Source of the DNA: Spirogloea muscicola
Lineage: Eukaryota; Streptophyta; Zygnematophyceae; Spirogloeales; Spirogloeaceae
Reading direction: 5' to 3'
Assembly: GCA_009602725.1 (NCBI GenBank)
Contig: WELB01000063.1
Location: 454,384 to 495,028, forward strand
DNA length: 40,645 nucleotides
In this document: one piece after another, positions 10,054 through 22,442 of the stretch
How the letters are laid out: every line of letters starts with the position of its first letter
How positions within the stretch are numbered: position 1 is the stretch's first letter
Made by a program: the position numbers and the translations under genes
Notes under the pieces: model-generated
Seen by the model: only the letters and a program-made list of their open reading frames with translations
What the model was told of the DNA's origin: nothing
The model's database searches: none

Positions 10054-13000
10054 ATGGGGCCCTCGCCGGCGCCGCTCGTCGCCGCGCTCCTGGCCCTTGC
10101 GGCCGCCCTCCATGGTGTCAGCGCTAGGGCGCTGCTCGAGGCCGCCGCACCGAGCCCCTCGCCTGTCGCCGAGGTCGATGAAAGTAAGTCTGCACAGGCG
10201 ACCATCTATTGGCTCGTCACAGCACAGCGTTCCACGCGACAATGGCGGCGTCGGCCAAGACGCAGAGTCTTGCAACTGTCAACATCGGCATCGGCAATAT
10301 CCGGAAAGAAAGCTCCACGGACCCAGCGCATTTTGTCTTCAAGAACTCATAGTTTCCGTGATGTGCTGAGTGTTTTCTTCGGCTGGTACGTTGTTGCAGC
10401 ACAAGTGCTGCTCTCCTTGAAGGCCATCTTCGGGAACCCAGCCTCGCTCTCCAGCTGGGCCACGACCAAGAACGGCGTGGCCAGCAGCCCGTGCGCGGAC
10501 GTCGCCAATGCCCAGCTCCAGTGGAAGGGCATCGACTGCGAGCGCGCCACCGGCAAGATCACCTACATGTGAGCTTCAGGACCTTGGGCCCCGCTCGAGC
10601 GCCAGCGCCCGGACGGCTAATGCTTGGGTCTATGTGCTATATTATCTATTGCTGATACTGATACTGTGGTGCAGTGAGTTGAGCACGACATCCCTGAGCA
10701 CGGCCTCGGAGGCGCAGACGCCATTTGCGGTTGACATGCCCTGGGACCTCATCCTTCAGTTGACCAGGCTGAGTTATTTCAGCGTCCCGGGGCACAAGAT
10801 GACAGGCCAATTCCCTCCGGAGCTCTGCAACAAGCTATCCATCATCTCGTGGCTGTGAGTATCCTGCAAGTGAAGCTCTCCCACAAGTGTCTGCTCGTCT
10901 TGGAGGAGAGCTTCAACTTTGCAGCGGAGGCCTTTGTTAGAGCATGACATCAGTGTATACCTATCAAGTGCTGTGAAGGCTGACTTTGGTACGAACTGCC
11001 AATCAGATCTCTCGTTTCATGTTTTGCATGGGTTAGGGCTTGAAGCTTACTGCTTGATGAATATTCCTGTCTCCGCGCCTGCAGGGATCTTAGCAGCAAC
11101 AAGCTCAATGGCTCCTTGCCCACATCCATCAGCAACTGCACGCTGATGCAGCACCTGTAGGGGCACCAGAAAAACCTGACCTTGTACTTGCGTATGTTCG
11201 AACATTGCAAGCATTGTGTATGGCCAGGCATAAGCATTGAGGAGCTCGAGCATATGCCAGGCACACGTAGCTTGCAGTGCACATGCTGGCTGGCCCTTAG
11301 TGAGGTTGGCTCCTTGACGGGCAGCCTCTGGAGTGAAGGGATTGGTTTAACAAATGAAAGCAAGCCTAGTCCTAGCAGAGCTGGAAAGGCTCATGTCCTT
11401 GACGCTTCTCAACCTACCTTGTGCAGCGATGTCAGCTACAACCAGATGACAGGCTTCCTGCCGGAGGAGCTTGGCGACCTCCACCATGCCCAAGCTTTGA
11501 ACCTTTACCAGAATGCCTTCTATGGACCCATCCCTCGTAACATGGGAAATTTGTGGGGTGTCCAGAAGATGTGAGCACTTATTCCTCGCCATTGGTCTCT
11601 CATGTATTTACGCCACAGTGATTCGCCATGACTGATGACAGTGGTCTAAATCCTTTTCACGAGAAGGTCACATCTGATTTGGTTTTTGGAAGCACAGCCC
11701 TGATTGGCTCCGGTGCCTTTCCTGAATTGGAAGAGGCTCATATATTGCATGAGGCCCAAATGCGTCGGTAGGCTGCAGGCAGTAGGCCCTGGCATAGAGA
11801 GCTCACATTCCCTTGTATTAAGGGGCCTCATTGCTTTCCTGTATTGTGCCAGTGATCTATCTGGTAACAACCTTAATGGGACGATTCCTTGGAGTATGGG
11901 CAATCTTACTGCCATCCAAACCATGTACGGAGTGCAAGCATCGCCCTGTGCAGTCTATTTCATTCTGGTGTTGGTACAGCGATCGGCAGCGAGGATAGAC
12001 ATTCTTACTGACTACCCCTGTCTTAAATGGTCCTATGCTTTGTGATGCAGAGTCCTGCAGAAGAACCAGATTACAGGCGGCATCCCAGCCTCCTTTGTGA
12101 ACCTGACGTACCTGACTTTCCTGGACCTCTCTGCCAATCAGCTGACGGGCTTCATCCCCACTTTTCTTGGCAATCTGAGCCTGCTCCAGTTGGTGTGAGT
12201 ACAATTGCCACTGCCAAGATAGCTCTCTCACGGGCTTGCGCGGTATAATGAATATGCTTGAGTTCTGGTGCTTAGCCTATCTAGTACTGCAAATGCACAG
12301 TGGGTTGATAAGGTAGTGGCATGCTTGCAGGCACCTTGATGGCAACCAGTTCTATGGTCCGGTCCCCAGCAATCTGTGGGCTCCTTCCAACTTGAGTGAT
12401 GTGTAAGCTGCACTGTCCTGGCTTCTCCTTGTACCAGAAACTAGTTTGCAGAATCTGCAGATCGTCAATTGGAGGTCAGAAATGTATATGAAAATGCCAA
12501 ATGTATGTGGCATCCTGCCTTCACAGTTTCCCGCAGAGTTGCGACTGACAGATTTGTGGACGTCCTTCTGCAGGGACCTCTCCTACAACTACCTTAATGG
12601 CAGCACCATTCCCAAGGCACACACAGGGGCTAACTATGTGTATGCTCTCCATGCCATTATTGTTCTGGGTTGGACACGTGCCTTTCTGCCCTGTGTTGCC
12701 TCTGTGTGTAGCTTAGTTGCTAAAATCAAGACAGACCCGTCAAGGTCAAGCTTACACTTGCACCACAGCCTTTTGCTTTCATTTGTTCGCACTTCCGATT
12801 GAGGCCCCTGAGGTGGCATCTCTTGTGCAGCTTCCTGTCCAACTGCCTGGCCTTAGTACCTCAGGTCCAGGTGATGAAGAATGCCAGCGATTGCCAGGCC
12901 TTCTACAACAGCAAGTACCCATGTACGCCCGTTTGGCTTCCAGTGCTGCTTGATGGGGGGTTGCAGACACCATATGCATTTGTGTTTTGCTACTTGTGTT

Positions 13001-15225
13001 CCTGTCAAGCCCTTGCTTTGTCAAAGCAGGCAGGCCAATTGATCAGGTGCTTGAGAAACCATAGCAGATTGGTTTGTGTCTTGGTACTGAAAAAGGTGTT
13101 CTGATATTGTTGCCGCCCTTCTGCAGCGCACACGGCTGCTGGTCCAGCAGCAGCTCCTGTGGGCTCGAAGAAGGGGTCCAGCTTCCCCATCGTTGCGGTC
13201 ATTGTTCCCGTTGTGCTCGTCACTCTTGCCGTGGCTGCTGGCCTCTTCATTTTCTTCCGCAGACGCCGCATGGAGGAGGAGAAGCAGATCTTTGCCAAGA
13301 GTCTCAAACGTAGGCAACCAAGCCCCCTGATACTGTGATCTCAAGTCGTTAATCAGCTGTATGCAATAGGGAGTTAAGGCTTCAACATTTCTTGTGTCCT
13401 GCACATGTCCACTACGTGGAACAAACTGCTCTTTGACGCCTGCCTCATTGCGCTTTGCAGAGAACATTCACCAGTTCTCCTTGCAGGAGCTCAAGCGCGC
13501 AACCAAGCAGTTCAACCAGGTCATTGGCAAGGGAGGGTATGGTACCGTTTACAAGGCCACGCTCAAGGATGGCACTATTGTTGCTGTGAAGCGTCTTGAC
13601 CAGGTTTCACGGTAAGTTACTTGCTGGATGCTGTGACCTTCTTGCCTACTCGCTAGTCTACTTCAGCAACACAGGAACAGATTCTTCCAGTGTGTGTGCT
13701 CACAAAGTATCTGCAATCTGTCCTACCAGACAAGGAGACGTTGAGTTCATCAGGGAGGTCGAGCTCCTCTCCAGGCTGCATCATCGCCACCTGGTGAACC
13801 TGGTTGGTTACTGCGCCGACAAGGGCGAGCGCATCTTGGTGTATGAATACATGGCCATGGGCTCTCTTTACGAGCATCTTCACGGTAAGGAGACTCCAGG
13901 ATATACCACGCATCACCTGCACCCTTTGTATGTGAGTCATCTCATGTAACTGGATAGACTCGTGAATGTCCATGCGGTTGTGCAGCATGACATTTCCGTC
14001 ATTCTAATCTCTCCCTGTGCTTGTGTCGTCGGAGCAGGAGCCATTGCTCAAAACCACTCCCTGACCTGGGACAGTCGTACCAAGATTGCCATCCACGTGG
14101 CGCTTGGCATTGAGTACCTCCACTATGGCGCTGACCCTGCCCTCATCCACAGAGATATCAAGTCAGCCAACATTCTCCTCTCTGAGGAGGGCTACTCCAA
14201 GGTCGCGGACTTTGGACTGTGCAAAGAAGCTCCTATTGGCACTGACACGCTGGCGCCTGCTCCCACTGCCGTGCGGGGCTCCTTTGGTTACCTCGACCCA
14301 GAGTACGTGAATACGTCCATCCTGTCAGAGAAGTCGGACGTGTACAGCTACGGCGTGGTGCTCCTTGAGCTCATGTCTGGCCACAAGTCCATCCACGAGT
14401 GGCAGCCGCTCGCCTTTTGGGTAAGGAATACATATCTTTGTTTCTGATCGACCAGATGGAATTGATTGTCTCTCCGGTGCATGATGCTGCTGTTTGACGC
14501 TTGTTGAGCCTTGGAATGTTTGTAAGTATTCGTGGGACAGATTGAGGTGTTTGTGAGAATTGATCTTCGTGATCATTCTTGTCGTAACAGGCGGAGGAGT
14601 ACCTGTCTGACAGAGAGAAGATTCCGCTCATGGTGGACCCCACCCTGGAGGGCAACTTTGACGTGGACGAGCTGTATGCCCTGGCTGACATTGCTCGGAT
14701 GTGCGTGCAGGACCAGGCCGTGCTGCGGCCTACCATCAGGTATTCACAATGCTCCTGCTGGCTTGTTGCCGTGCATTTAATGTTCTGTTTCTGTTAGACC
14801 ACCAAGATCTTAGCCGATTGCCTTTTAGAGGTCATTGCTGACATCAGCATCACTGACGTAGCTTGAATCTTTGTCTCCTTTGTCAGCCTCCATTTTCCAC
14901 AAGCATCTAATTGCTTGGTACCCGAGCTTGTCTTGTTTTCAGGGATGTTGCCAAGGCGCTTGTGGAGAACCTGGGCCACTCGCTCTCGTCGTGCGGTGTG
15001 TCGCAGCATGATTCCAGCTCGGTGATGTCCTCTGGCACACAGTCCGAGCAGAGCTCGGGTACAGTGAGCCAGGTCACGGGCTCGTCGTACGTTTCGGAGG
15101 AGGGTGCCGCCGAGTTCTCATATCAGGACTACAGCGAGACGCTGCACTGGTCGCCGCCAGGCGTCACACCCCTCCCCCCGAAGGAGCGCGGCCCTGCCGC
15201 ACCTCGCAAGCCCCTGCCCAAGTAG
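10054..15225 (+). CDS. plant-type LRR receptor-like protein kinase, 16 exons
   Basis: Exons: 10054-10183, 10400-10568, 10675-10854, 11085-11156, 11427-11570, 11853-11924, 12051-12194, 12331-12402, 12574-12639, 12831-12922, 13127-13309, 13461-13611, 13730-13884, 14038-14420, 14591-14739, 14943-15225; 814 aa. The start ATG opens a hydrophobic signal peptide (residues 1-25). An N-terminal LRR cap follows (about 45-100) with the [15 protein letters not shown] pattern, then LRRs such as [16 protein letters not shown] to about 350. A transmembrane helix lies near 400-424 ([20 protein letters not shown]), followed by RRRR stop-transfer residues. The kinase (about 455-735) has [32 protein letters not shown] and [10 protein letters not shown], so it should be active. 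The tail is Ser-rich, then Pro-rich. It probably perceives an extracellular or wall signal at the plasma membrane. LRR exons are 72 or 144 nt with phase-2 introns, as in land-plant LRR-RLKs. The ligand and exact subfamily are not inferable here. Confidence 0.93.
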
Positions 15226-16373
15226 AGCAGGGGCTGCAAGAATCTCTGGCAGCAAGGTGGGCCTTGTGACGTATGCCCAGCCTGGACTACATGCAGAGCA
15301 CCTCGCACTTCCACCTGCTGAGGAGCATGGCTATCAGTGGGCCGCAGGCCTCGGCGACCTTGTGACCTGGAAGTTGGTGCAACTCGTCATCAACATCACA
15401 GCATGGCAAAAAGCCCGTGTCGTTCTCTTGCAAGACATCTTACCACAAATTTCGGCTCTGCTTTGCCGTGTGATGCTGGGGCAGCCCGAGAGCTTGGCGC
15501 ATCTGATTCCAGCATCCCCACCCCTCAAAGTGCGCGGCTCCTTGGCATTGCGTTGGCAGCCCGCATTTCAGCTCCGTGCTTCCTCTAAGGATGATGCCGC
15601 TCCGGTTCCCCCTCCCCTCACAAAGCAAAGAGAGGCCGGCGCTCCTAATGCAAGGACTTGGTTAGTAGTAGACAGTGCTGCTGCAAGTGCTGCCGCTTGC
15701 TGGAACGCATATGGAGGACTGAGAGGCTCGCTGAGCTCCTCATGCTGCTGCTGCTGCTGCTGCAGATTCAACTTTCATGTGTGTAGCTAGTGCCAGGGTT
15801 GGGCCTTGCTTTTGGCAGCCCAGCCCGCCATCCATTTGCAGCAGCAGCAGCAGCAGGACTGACCAGCCAGACCAGGCTTTGATAGGTTCGATTATTTGGG
15901 TTCTACTACTATGCAGATGTTTATGTCTATGACAACATTTGCACTGCAAGCTTGCCACCACGCATTCGTTCTGTGTGACTGTATGTGCCTTGGGCAGAGA
16001 ATTCACACTCAGCAAGCAAGGCATGTGTCTCGAGTGTCGTTGGTGGGCCCCAGCCTTGGCGCATTCAAGTGCCATGCATTCCTCGCAGCAATCTAGCTCA
16101 AGCAGCGAGTGCACAGATGTACTGTGTCATATCATCTTGGCCTGCAGAATGTCATGCTCCCTGCCTTAGGCTTGGCTGTGGCAACTCTCTGTCAACAGCT
16201 GCACCATAGTCCTCACTAGACAACTCCAGAGAAATGAGAGGAAGATCGCGGATGAATTCTGAGCTACTGTAGGTACTGCAGTCGACAGTACCGCGACAGA
16301 CTTGGTATGCAGATACATTGAAGCAAAAGACACAGGAAATTGCTTGGCTGTGAGGTAATCAAGAATGCTCCAA
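15226..16373. other. intergenic region between receptor kinase and XPF 3' ends
   Basis: The two genes converge, so both 3' UTRs lie here. A run of about seven CTG triplets (about 15743-15763) and a run of about six GCA triplets (about 15838-15856) face each other and could form a hairpin across about 75 bases. Open frames crossing this stretch are not supported by splice signals or family similarity. Confidence 0.6.
15743..15856. repeat. facing CTG and CAG microsatellites
   Basis: A (CTG)n tract near 15743-15763 and a (GCA)n tract near 15838-15856 are complementary and inversely oriented. They lie in the presumptive 3' flank of the receptor kinase, where a transcript could fold into a CUG/CAG stem. 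Confidence 0.75.
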
Positions 16374-19300
16374 TCATAGCAGCGTGGGGCACTTGGCATC
16401 AAGAAAGTCCCGCAGAGTTTTTGCTGGCCTGGCGCCCATTAGAGCCGCAAGTCCCTCAATGGGCATCTGGGCAAGGTCGGCAAGGCTCTCGCAGCCATCA
16501 ACCAGGCTGCGGTAGTTGGCATCAGTGACGCCAGGTAGCCTCCTCAGAAGCTCCACAGCGGTTGTGTTGAAGTTTTCATCCCTGCAGAGGAGGAAGCTAG
16601 TGGCTTGGCTCAGACTCATTCGACAGACTTCCTGCCAACTTTGACGCACTGATATTTCACCGTGGGCTTAGAGCTCTTCACCTGATGTCGCCCTCAATGA
16701 GGCCAGCCTCCGTAGGAACGCCGACCCGCATGGCTTTGCTGGCATCTGGCTCGTCCTGATTGGCCTTAAGCTCGGCGAAGATGTCCGCCGTGGCGTGGAG
16801 GCTACGTGACCATACAGTTCGCAACCGTGGAAAGTGCAGCGCAAGGAGGCACATCTTGCTGATTATGGAGTTGGGCGTTATATCGTCGCCCACATCACTT
16901 GCTGCCTGCATGAGCACCACCCAGATGACAGTGAGGGGCACCCACTTCGTAAGTGTGCAGATTGTCATGATTATGTGTAACGGTAACGACGAGCATCATG
17001 CGAGACAGCCCCACTCGACCTGATCATATCTTGGCTCATATGCAGAGCTGCAAGGAAGCTGTTGCACCTGCAGGGAGAAGCTCTTGTCCTGGGAGAACTC
17101 GATGAGGAGCACGGGCAGCTTGTAGTGGCGCGTGAGCGCATCTGCCTGGTGGTACAGCCGCCCTGACGCGAACGAGCCGAACAGGTCCGACACGGACTTG
17201 CGCTCGATGCAGATCTCGGGCGACAGTACGTAGTCGCCAATCTCCAACGTCACGGGCAGGATCGACATGCCCTGCTGGTGGAGAACCGCTGGCAGGCTGC
17301 TGTTGAACTCCCGCATGTCCACCACCACCTAGACAGCCACATAGCAAGCAGCCTCAGCTCTTGGCCCTCTAGAACGTGGTTACGCAGATCTGAAGCTGCA
17401 GCTCGCTTGAGAGATGAGGAGTGTATGCAGCATTTGGATCTGTGTATCACCTTGGACCTCTGCTCAGCAACTCTCTTAATCCCGCCCTTCCTGCTGTTTA
17501 TGTTTAGCGACACGCCTGTGGCAGTCATTGGAGGAGTCTTGTGCGGCGAGGCCTCCATCGCCCTCCGTTCCTGACAGCACATTGCTGTTAATGAGTAAGT
17601 CAACCTCATCAACGTATCAACACACTGATGATGCCTCCGCCGCTTCAGCATCATGTCGAGGCGCCAACAGTGATGCTTGCAGCAGGCATATGTGTTCAGC
17701 GATCATGCAAGCACAAGATCCTTAAATTGCACCCGACTTTTTCAAGGCCCTCAATCAAACCCCTGAGTATCCAAACAGATGTCACTAAACCTGACAGGCA
17801 ACTGTGTAAACCGCTCCGCCACATTCAGACAGGTATAATATGGAGAAGGACGAGAGAACGACACAGACCTGGTCTACAGGTATCATCATGATGGCCTTGG
17901 CCTTGATGAGACTCTCGAAAGCCTCGCTCTCCTTGCGGATGCTCGCCTCGAACTTGCGCGCCTCAGTCGAGCCCTGCTGGTGAGTAAGGTATCAGGATGA
18001 TTGCACATGCTGCGGCACAATCATTACTGCTGCAGATTGGCCACACTGCTGGTCTGCTACTGCGCTACAGGTGTCTCCTAGGAATGAACATGGATTTGAC
18101 AGGCAGATGCTCAACTGCTTCGCACAGTTGTAAGTGATGCACAGACCCTTCTTGACATTTTGTTCTCTACTTCAATGCTTGCATATATGACATGTGCATT
18201 AGGAATGAGATGCCAGTATAGCCTATTGTACACTGCACAATGCTTTCACTTCTTAATCATGGCAGCTGACATCAAGCCTGGCCTGCAAGGGCTGTGGCCA
18301 GTACCTCGTAGAAGAGGAAGTAGACTTTGATGGGCTGCAGGCGCCCATTGTCGTCGTCGGCACTGCCTGCCGCGCCTTCTTTGTGCCACCGCTGCGCGTG
18401 GTAGACCTCGAGCTCGCGCACAAACTCCATGTCGGGGTCATAGATGACCACGTACGACGGCGCAACCTCCTCCAGGACCTGTAAGTCTGACTCCAGCGCA
18501 TGATAGTGGACCGCCAGCGGCAGCGGCCGCCCTGGCACCGGCACTGGCGGCTCCACTGAGGAGGAGGCCGTGCAGTGCGCCAGTAACGGCGGCGCTTCTG
18601 AGTTTGTCAGCGGCGCTGGTAGCGCAGTGGCTCCGTCTCTCAGCACTTGCCACTCTTGTTCAGGCCCCGACCGTGTAGCAGCTACCACAACCTCCTTGCC
18701 CATAGCCTCAGCGTTGCCCTCGGCTGGCGGCACTGTGCCACTTGCGCCCGACCGCCGGCCTCGGCCAGACCGCTTGCCACTGCCTCTTCCCCTGACGCTC
18801 CGCAGCTCCTCGCCATTGACTGGATGCCGCTTCGTGGCGTCGCTGCCGCCGCGCCCAGCCTGCCGCGGGCGGCGCCGGCCATTGCTGTCGTCCTCCATGT
18901 CCTCTATCTCCCCCAGGCTGATCACCTCGCTCCCGCGCCGCCGGACCTGTCTGGCTGCGGCGAGCAGCGCCGCATTCTCCTGGCTCTGGCCCCTCGACAG
19001 GGGCTGCAGCCCATTGACTGCCACCCTGCTGCCGCCGCCGCCCCCGCCGCGAGGCCGGCTCCTCTTGGCCCGCGTGCGCATGCCCAGGAGGTCCGCCTTG
19101 CTGAGCAGGTAGCTGTCCCACTCGTCCCGCATGAGCTGCCAATCACTCAGCCAACACCCGCTCAAACACTGGGCCCGCTGTCCATGTCTGTGACGATAGT
19201 TGTGTAGACTGCATGTCAGCTAGACCACTTCTATCTAGATAAGTTCTATCTTAAATCTCATATTGGTACATCACTGGAACCACATTGCAAGCTTGGATGA

Positions 19301-22072
19301 CTTTTGAATCTCCCAAAGATCTCAGGGATTGACATGCACAATGCACAATACTGCATATAAAATTAACTTCAATTAGGACTGTGAGCACAAGCCTAAACAT
19401 GGAGAAGATGAATTGTCATCTGCAATCAGAAGTTGGTTGACTGATCACATCAGAAACGGGAGCCTTGCTGTCAAGGTCAAGGTTGCAGGAGACAGGTGTG
19501 CATACCATCTGAGCACCCCGCGACATGGCGGCTTCTAGCTGCAGGCACATGCGCTCGTCCTTGCAGGCCACCAGGACTGCCCTGGAGGTGCTAACGCTGC
19601 CATGCGTCGACGTCGAAGCTTCTGCGCTGCTGCGCACCCGCTGCTCAAGCTCTGCGCGCTCCTGGTCCACCTGGATCTCCTCCAGCACTTCCTGACGGCC
19701 AAGCAAGCACTGGTTGTTCTGCTCAACAATGGGCAAATACAAGAGGGGCACACCAAAAGCTGCTAACAACAGTGACATGATGAGCAAGATGAGCACAACT
19801 TTGAGGCAAGAAGTAGGAGGGAACATGGAGAATTAAGAATGGAGGAAATGGGGGTTTAGCTAATTAGTCGGCTCACTCTCAGGACCTTCCACTTGGGCAT
19901 CTCCTCCAGGACCAGCTCCACCTCCACATCCAGAGCGCTGCTGCCGGCGTCGCCGTTGGCGGCAGCAGCTGCTGCAGACGGGGGCTCGCTGGCCACAGAG
20001 TTGCTGGTGCTATTGACGCATGCAGCAGCCTTGCTGCCAAGCTCGTGCTCGGAGCTGAGCACGGCCACAACACTGTCAGCCCTCACAACCTGGTATACAC
20101 GCTTCTTGGCAATTTCAAACATGCGATGCGTTGGCTCGGCGTAAATCCAAATGGCTCGCATGCCCTCCGAAATCCGTAGCGCATCCAGGTACTGCAGCAG
20201 CAAGATTCGGGATCCAATATTATTCAGTATGATCACGATGATATTTGTCCATGATTGTACACTATTGTTCGATAAGGCTGAATGTTCTCTGTACACCTCA
20301 GCTTGCCATCAAGTAGCAGCAACAACAACTTGTCAGAGTCAAGCATTTAGGATGAGCGAGACGGAATGCAAATTGGCTCTGAAAGAGGCAGTGGCTGTGA
20401 AGAGCCAGCTGATACATCAACTGGGGCAAGAGCTGCCTGTCAATCTTGAAACACTGGGTTCTTCTGGATTTGCTGACAATGTTGCTGATCAACTTGTGAC
20501 CAAGCACCCGGTACTACAACTGTCCAACTTTTGGTTGTGAGCTCAGCTACTATATGCAGCTGACAATCTGACCTTGAGACTCTAGCAACATCGTCAGCCA
20601 TCAGCAAGCATCTCCAAGCTTGGCATTCAGCCTAGCAAAAGATGGCAACCAGCAGCTGGGAGGCAACGGAGGGAAGGAGGCCCGCACCGAGCAGCAAAGG
20701 CGTACCTTAAGGAAGGTGACAGCGTCGTAGCGCAGGAGGTACTCGGCAAGCTTGCGCAGTGTCTTGAGGTCAGCAACGAGCTGCTTGGCCTTGCGGCCGA
20801 TGGTGTGCCAGACAGGGTCAAGCTGCCGCCGTACGTCCTCGTCAAAGGACTTGAAGAGGCCGTTCTCCACTGTCAGCTCCTCAATGTCCAGCTTGTTTGT
20901 CTTCTTCAGCTCACGGAGGCACGCGTCCATGACCTCCACAATCGCTGCCTGGATGGCTGCGGCGCTCAGGCTACTATCAGGTCCAAGTACTGCTCGAGGC
21001 AGGGCTTTCTAAAGCTAACTTTCAGTTGTCTTTGGAAGTGGTCTCCTGAGACTCTGCATGCAAGAAAGACCCAATTGTGGACCAAATTAAAGTGCAGGTA
21101 CCAGGCAAATGCATTGGGGTTGAGGTCACTGACCGGAGATGGCGGGAGTGAGGGGCACGCGGATGTCGATGACGTGCGGTGGGTGCTCCTCGAGCGCGGC
21201 GGCGACGCCGATCTGGAAGCGCGGCCAGAGGTAGAGGCGGCGCACGAGCAGGGCCTTCATGACGCGCTCCGCGCGGTTGAAGCCCGACGCCATGGCCTGC
21301 GGCCGGTCCGAGAAGCCCCGCACAAACCCCTCCTTGTTCTCCGCCCTGCCGGCTAAGCCATGTCAGGGCCGCAGCGTCAGCGTCAGCGTAAGGCGCAGGC
21401 CCGAGTACGTCAGCGTCAGCGTCAGCACCAGTTGCAGTCAGAGGCTTAGGGTTTAGATTTACGGTTTAGATTACGTCTTAGGATTTTGTCTTTGTGGCTT
21501 GTGTCAGCGTCAACGTCAGCGTCAGCAGCAGCGGCAGCGGCAGCATTAGTCGCAACAGGCATCTGCTCCAAGCAGGAGTGACGTGCCGGTGGGGTTGCGT
21601 CCTCACCGGAAGAGCCGCACAATGAAGGCCTCGGCGGAGGTCTCGGCGACGCGGTGCGCGTTGGCGACGAAGAGGCCGCGCACGGCGCGCAGCGGCACGC
21701 GGCCGCTGAGCATGTCCACGACGAGGATGCGCGACGTGACGAGCAGTGCGCCGCCGCCGGCGTACAGCGCCACGCGCGCGTCCGCGCCGCCGGCCAGCTC
21801 CGCCGTCACCTCGCGGAGCTCCGCCGGGGCGCCGCGCTCGCGCCGCAGCGCGCGCTTCTGCTCCTCCGTAGCCCTGCGCCCGCCGCCGCCGCCGCCGCCA
21901 TCGCAGCCGCATCTCCGTCAAGGCGCTCTTCATGGCCGCTCGCCAGTCCGGCGCGGAAGGCGGCGCTTCTGGAGGACGCGGCGCGCACCCGAGGAGTATC
22001 ACGGGACCGACGGGCGCGCCGGCGGCGGCGGCGGCGGCGGCAACGGCGCCTTGCTGCGCGCCAACGCCCGGT
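16374..22072 (-). CDS. RAD1: DNA repair endonuclease XPF/RAD1 (ERCC4), 12 exons seen, N-terminus at a gap
   Basis: XPF pairs with ERCC1 to cut 5' of bulky DNA lesions in nucleotide excision repair and recombination. Exons, 5' to 3' on the minus strand: from within 22072-21989, then 21873-21607, 21345-21134, 20956-20706, 20191-19877, 19691-19506, 19135-18305, 17973-17869, 17570-17472, 17328-17068, 16905-16682, 16581-16374. Order: degenerate helicase region ([45 protein letters not shown]), a Lys/Arg-rich linker in exon 7, then the nuclease with [28 protein letters not shown] (the GDXnERKX3D catalytic motif), GRLYHQ and [14 protein letters not shown]. The C-terminus is the HhH2 domain that should bind ERCC1 ([16 protein letters not shown], ending [13 protein letters not shown]). 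It reads like the plant orthologue throughout. The N-terminal residues lie beyond the N at 22073 and are not recoverable. The intron after 17472 starts GTTGCT, a weak donor. The gene is divergent from the PWWP gene, sharing a short promoter. Confidence 0.93.
21373..21545. repeat. GTCAGC hexamer minisatellites flanking a telomere-like stretch, in an XPF intron
   Basis: The XPF intron 21346-21606 carries GTCAGC-type hexamer runs at about 21373-21427 and 21503-21545. Between them, near 21445-21474, is a stretch containing TTAGGGTTTAGATTTACGGT, related to the plant-type telomere repeat TTTAGGG. Complementary-looking GTGACGCTGA runs occur near 22215-22258. These are simple-sequence expansions of no evident function. 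Confidence 0.65.
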
Positions 22073-22442
22073 NGGCGGCGGCGGCGCTGGCGCCTCCGCG
22101 ATGAGCGGCGGGGCCGCCGGCGCCGGGCCCGCTGCCGCAGACTTAGCTGCCGCAGCGCAGTCCCGGTGGCGGGTCGCTCTGCCTGCCGTTTGGCTCCAGT
22201 CAGTTTCCGTCTAGGGGTGAGTGTGACGCTGAGTGTGACGGTGACGGCTCCAGTCAGCCACCCGTCAAACACGCCGTCAAAGTAGCCAGCTCCGGGGCGT
22301 GGGGGAAGGGAGGCTTGACTAGGGCCAACTGCCGGGCACCGCGGCCCCCGGGAAACGCGGCGCGCCTCGCGGCGGTGAACGCGGCGGGAGACGCGGGGCA
22401 CAGGGCCGCCGTGCGGTGCAGCTGGCGCCGCACCGCACCGCC
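22073..22442. promoter_or_regulatory. probable bidirectional promoter between XPF and the PWWP gene
   Basis: XPF is transcribed leftward from about here and the PWWP gene starts rightward at 22443, leaving under 400 bases for two promoters plus the missing XPF N-terminus. The DNA is very GC-rich, with GTGACGCTGA-like runs at 22215-22258 and an N at its left edge. No TATA box stands out. Assignment rests on gene orientation only. Confidence 0.5.

Noticed and set aside
15880-15900. GGTTCGATTATTT as a tRNA B box
   Set aside because: It lacks the terminal CC and no tRNA arms surround it.
21874-21988. Apparent frameshift in the XPF N-terminal region, between the VILLG and [11 protein letters not shown] frames
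   Set aside because: A phase-2 intron with a GTGCGC donor and a GGCGCAG acceptor joins the two frames exactly and fits the family alignment, so no frameshift is needed.
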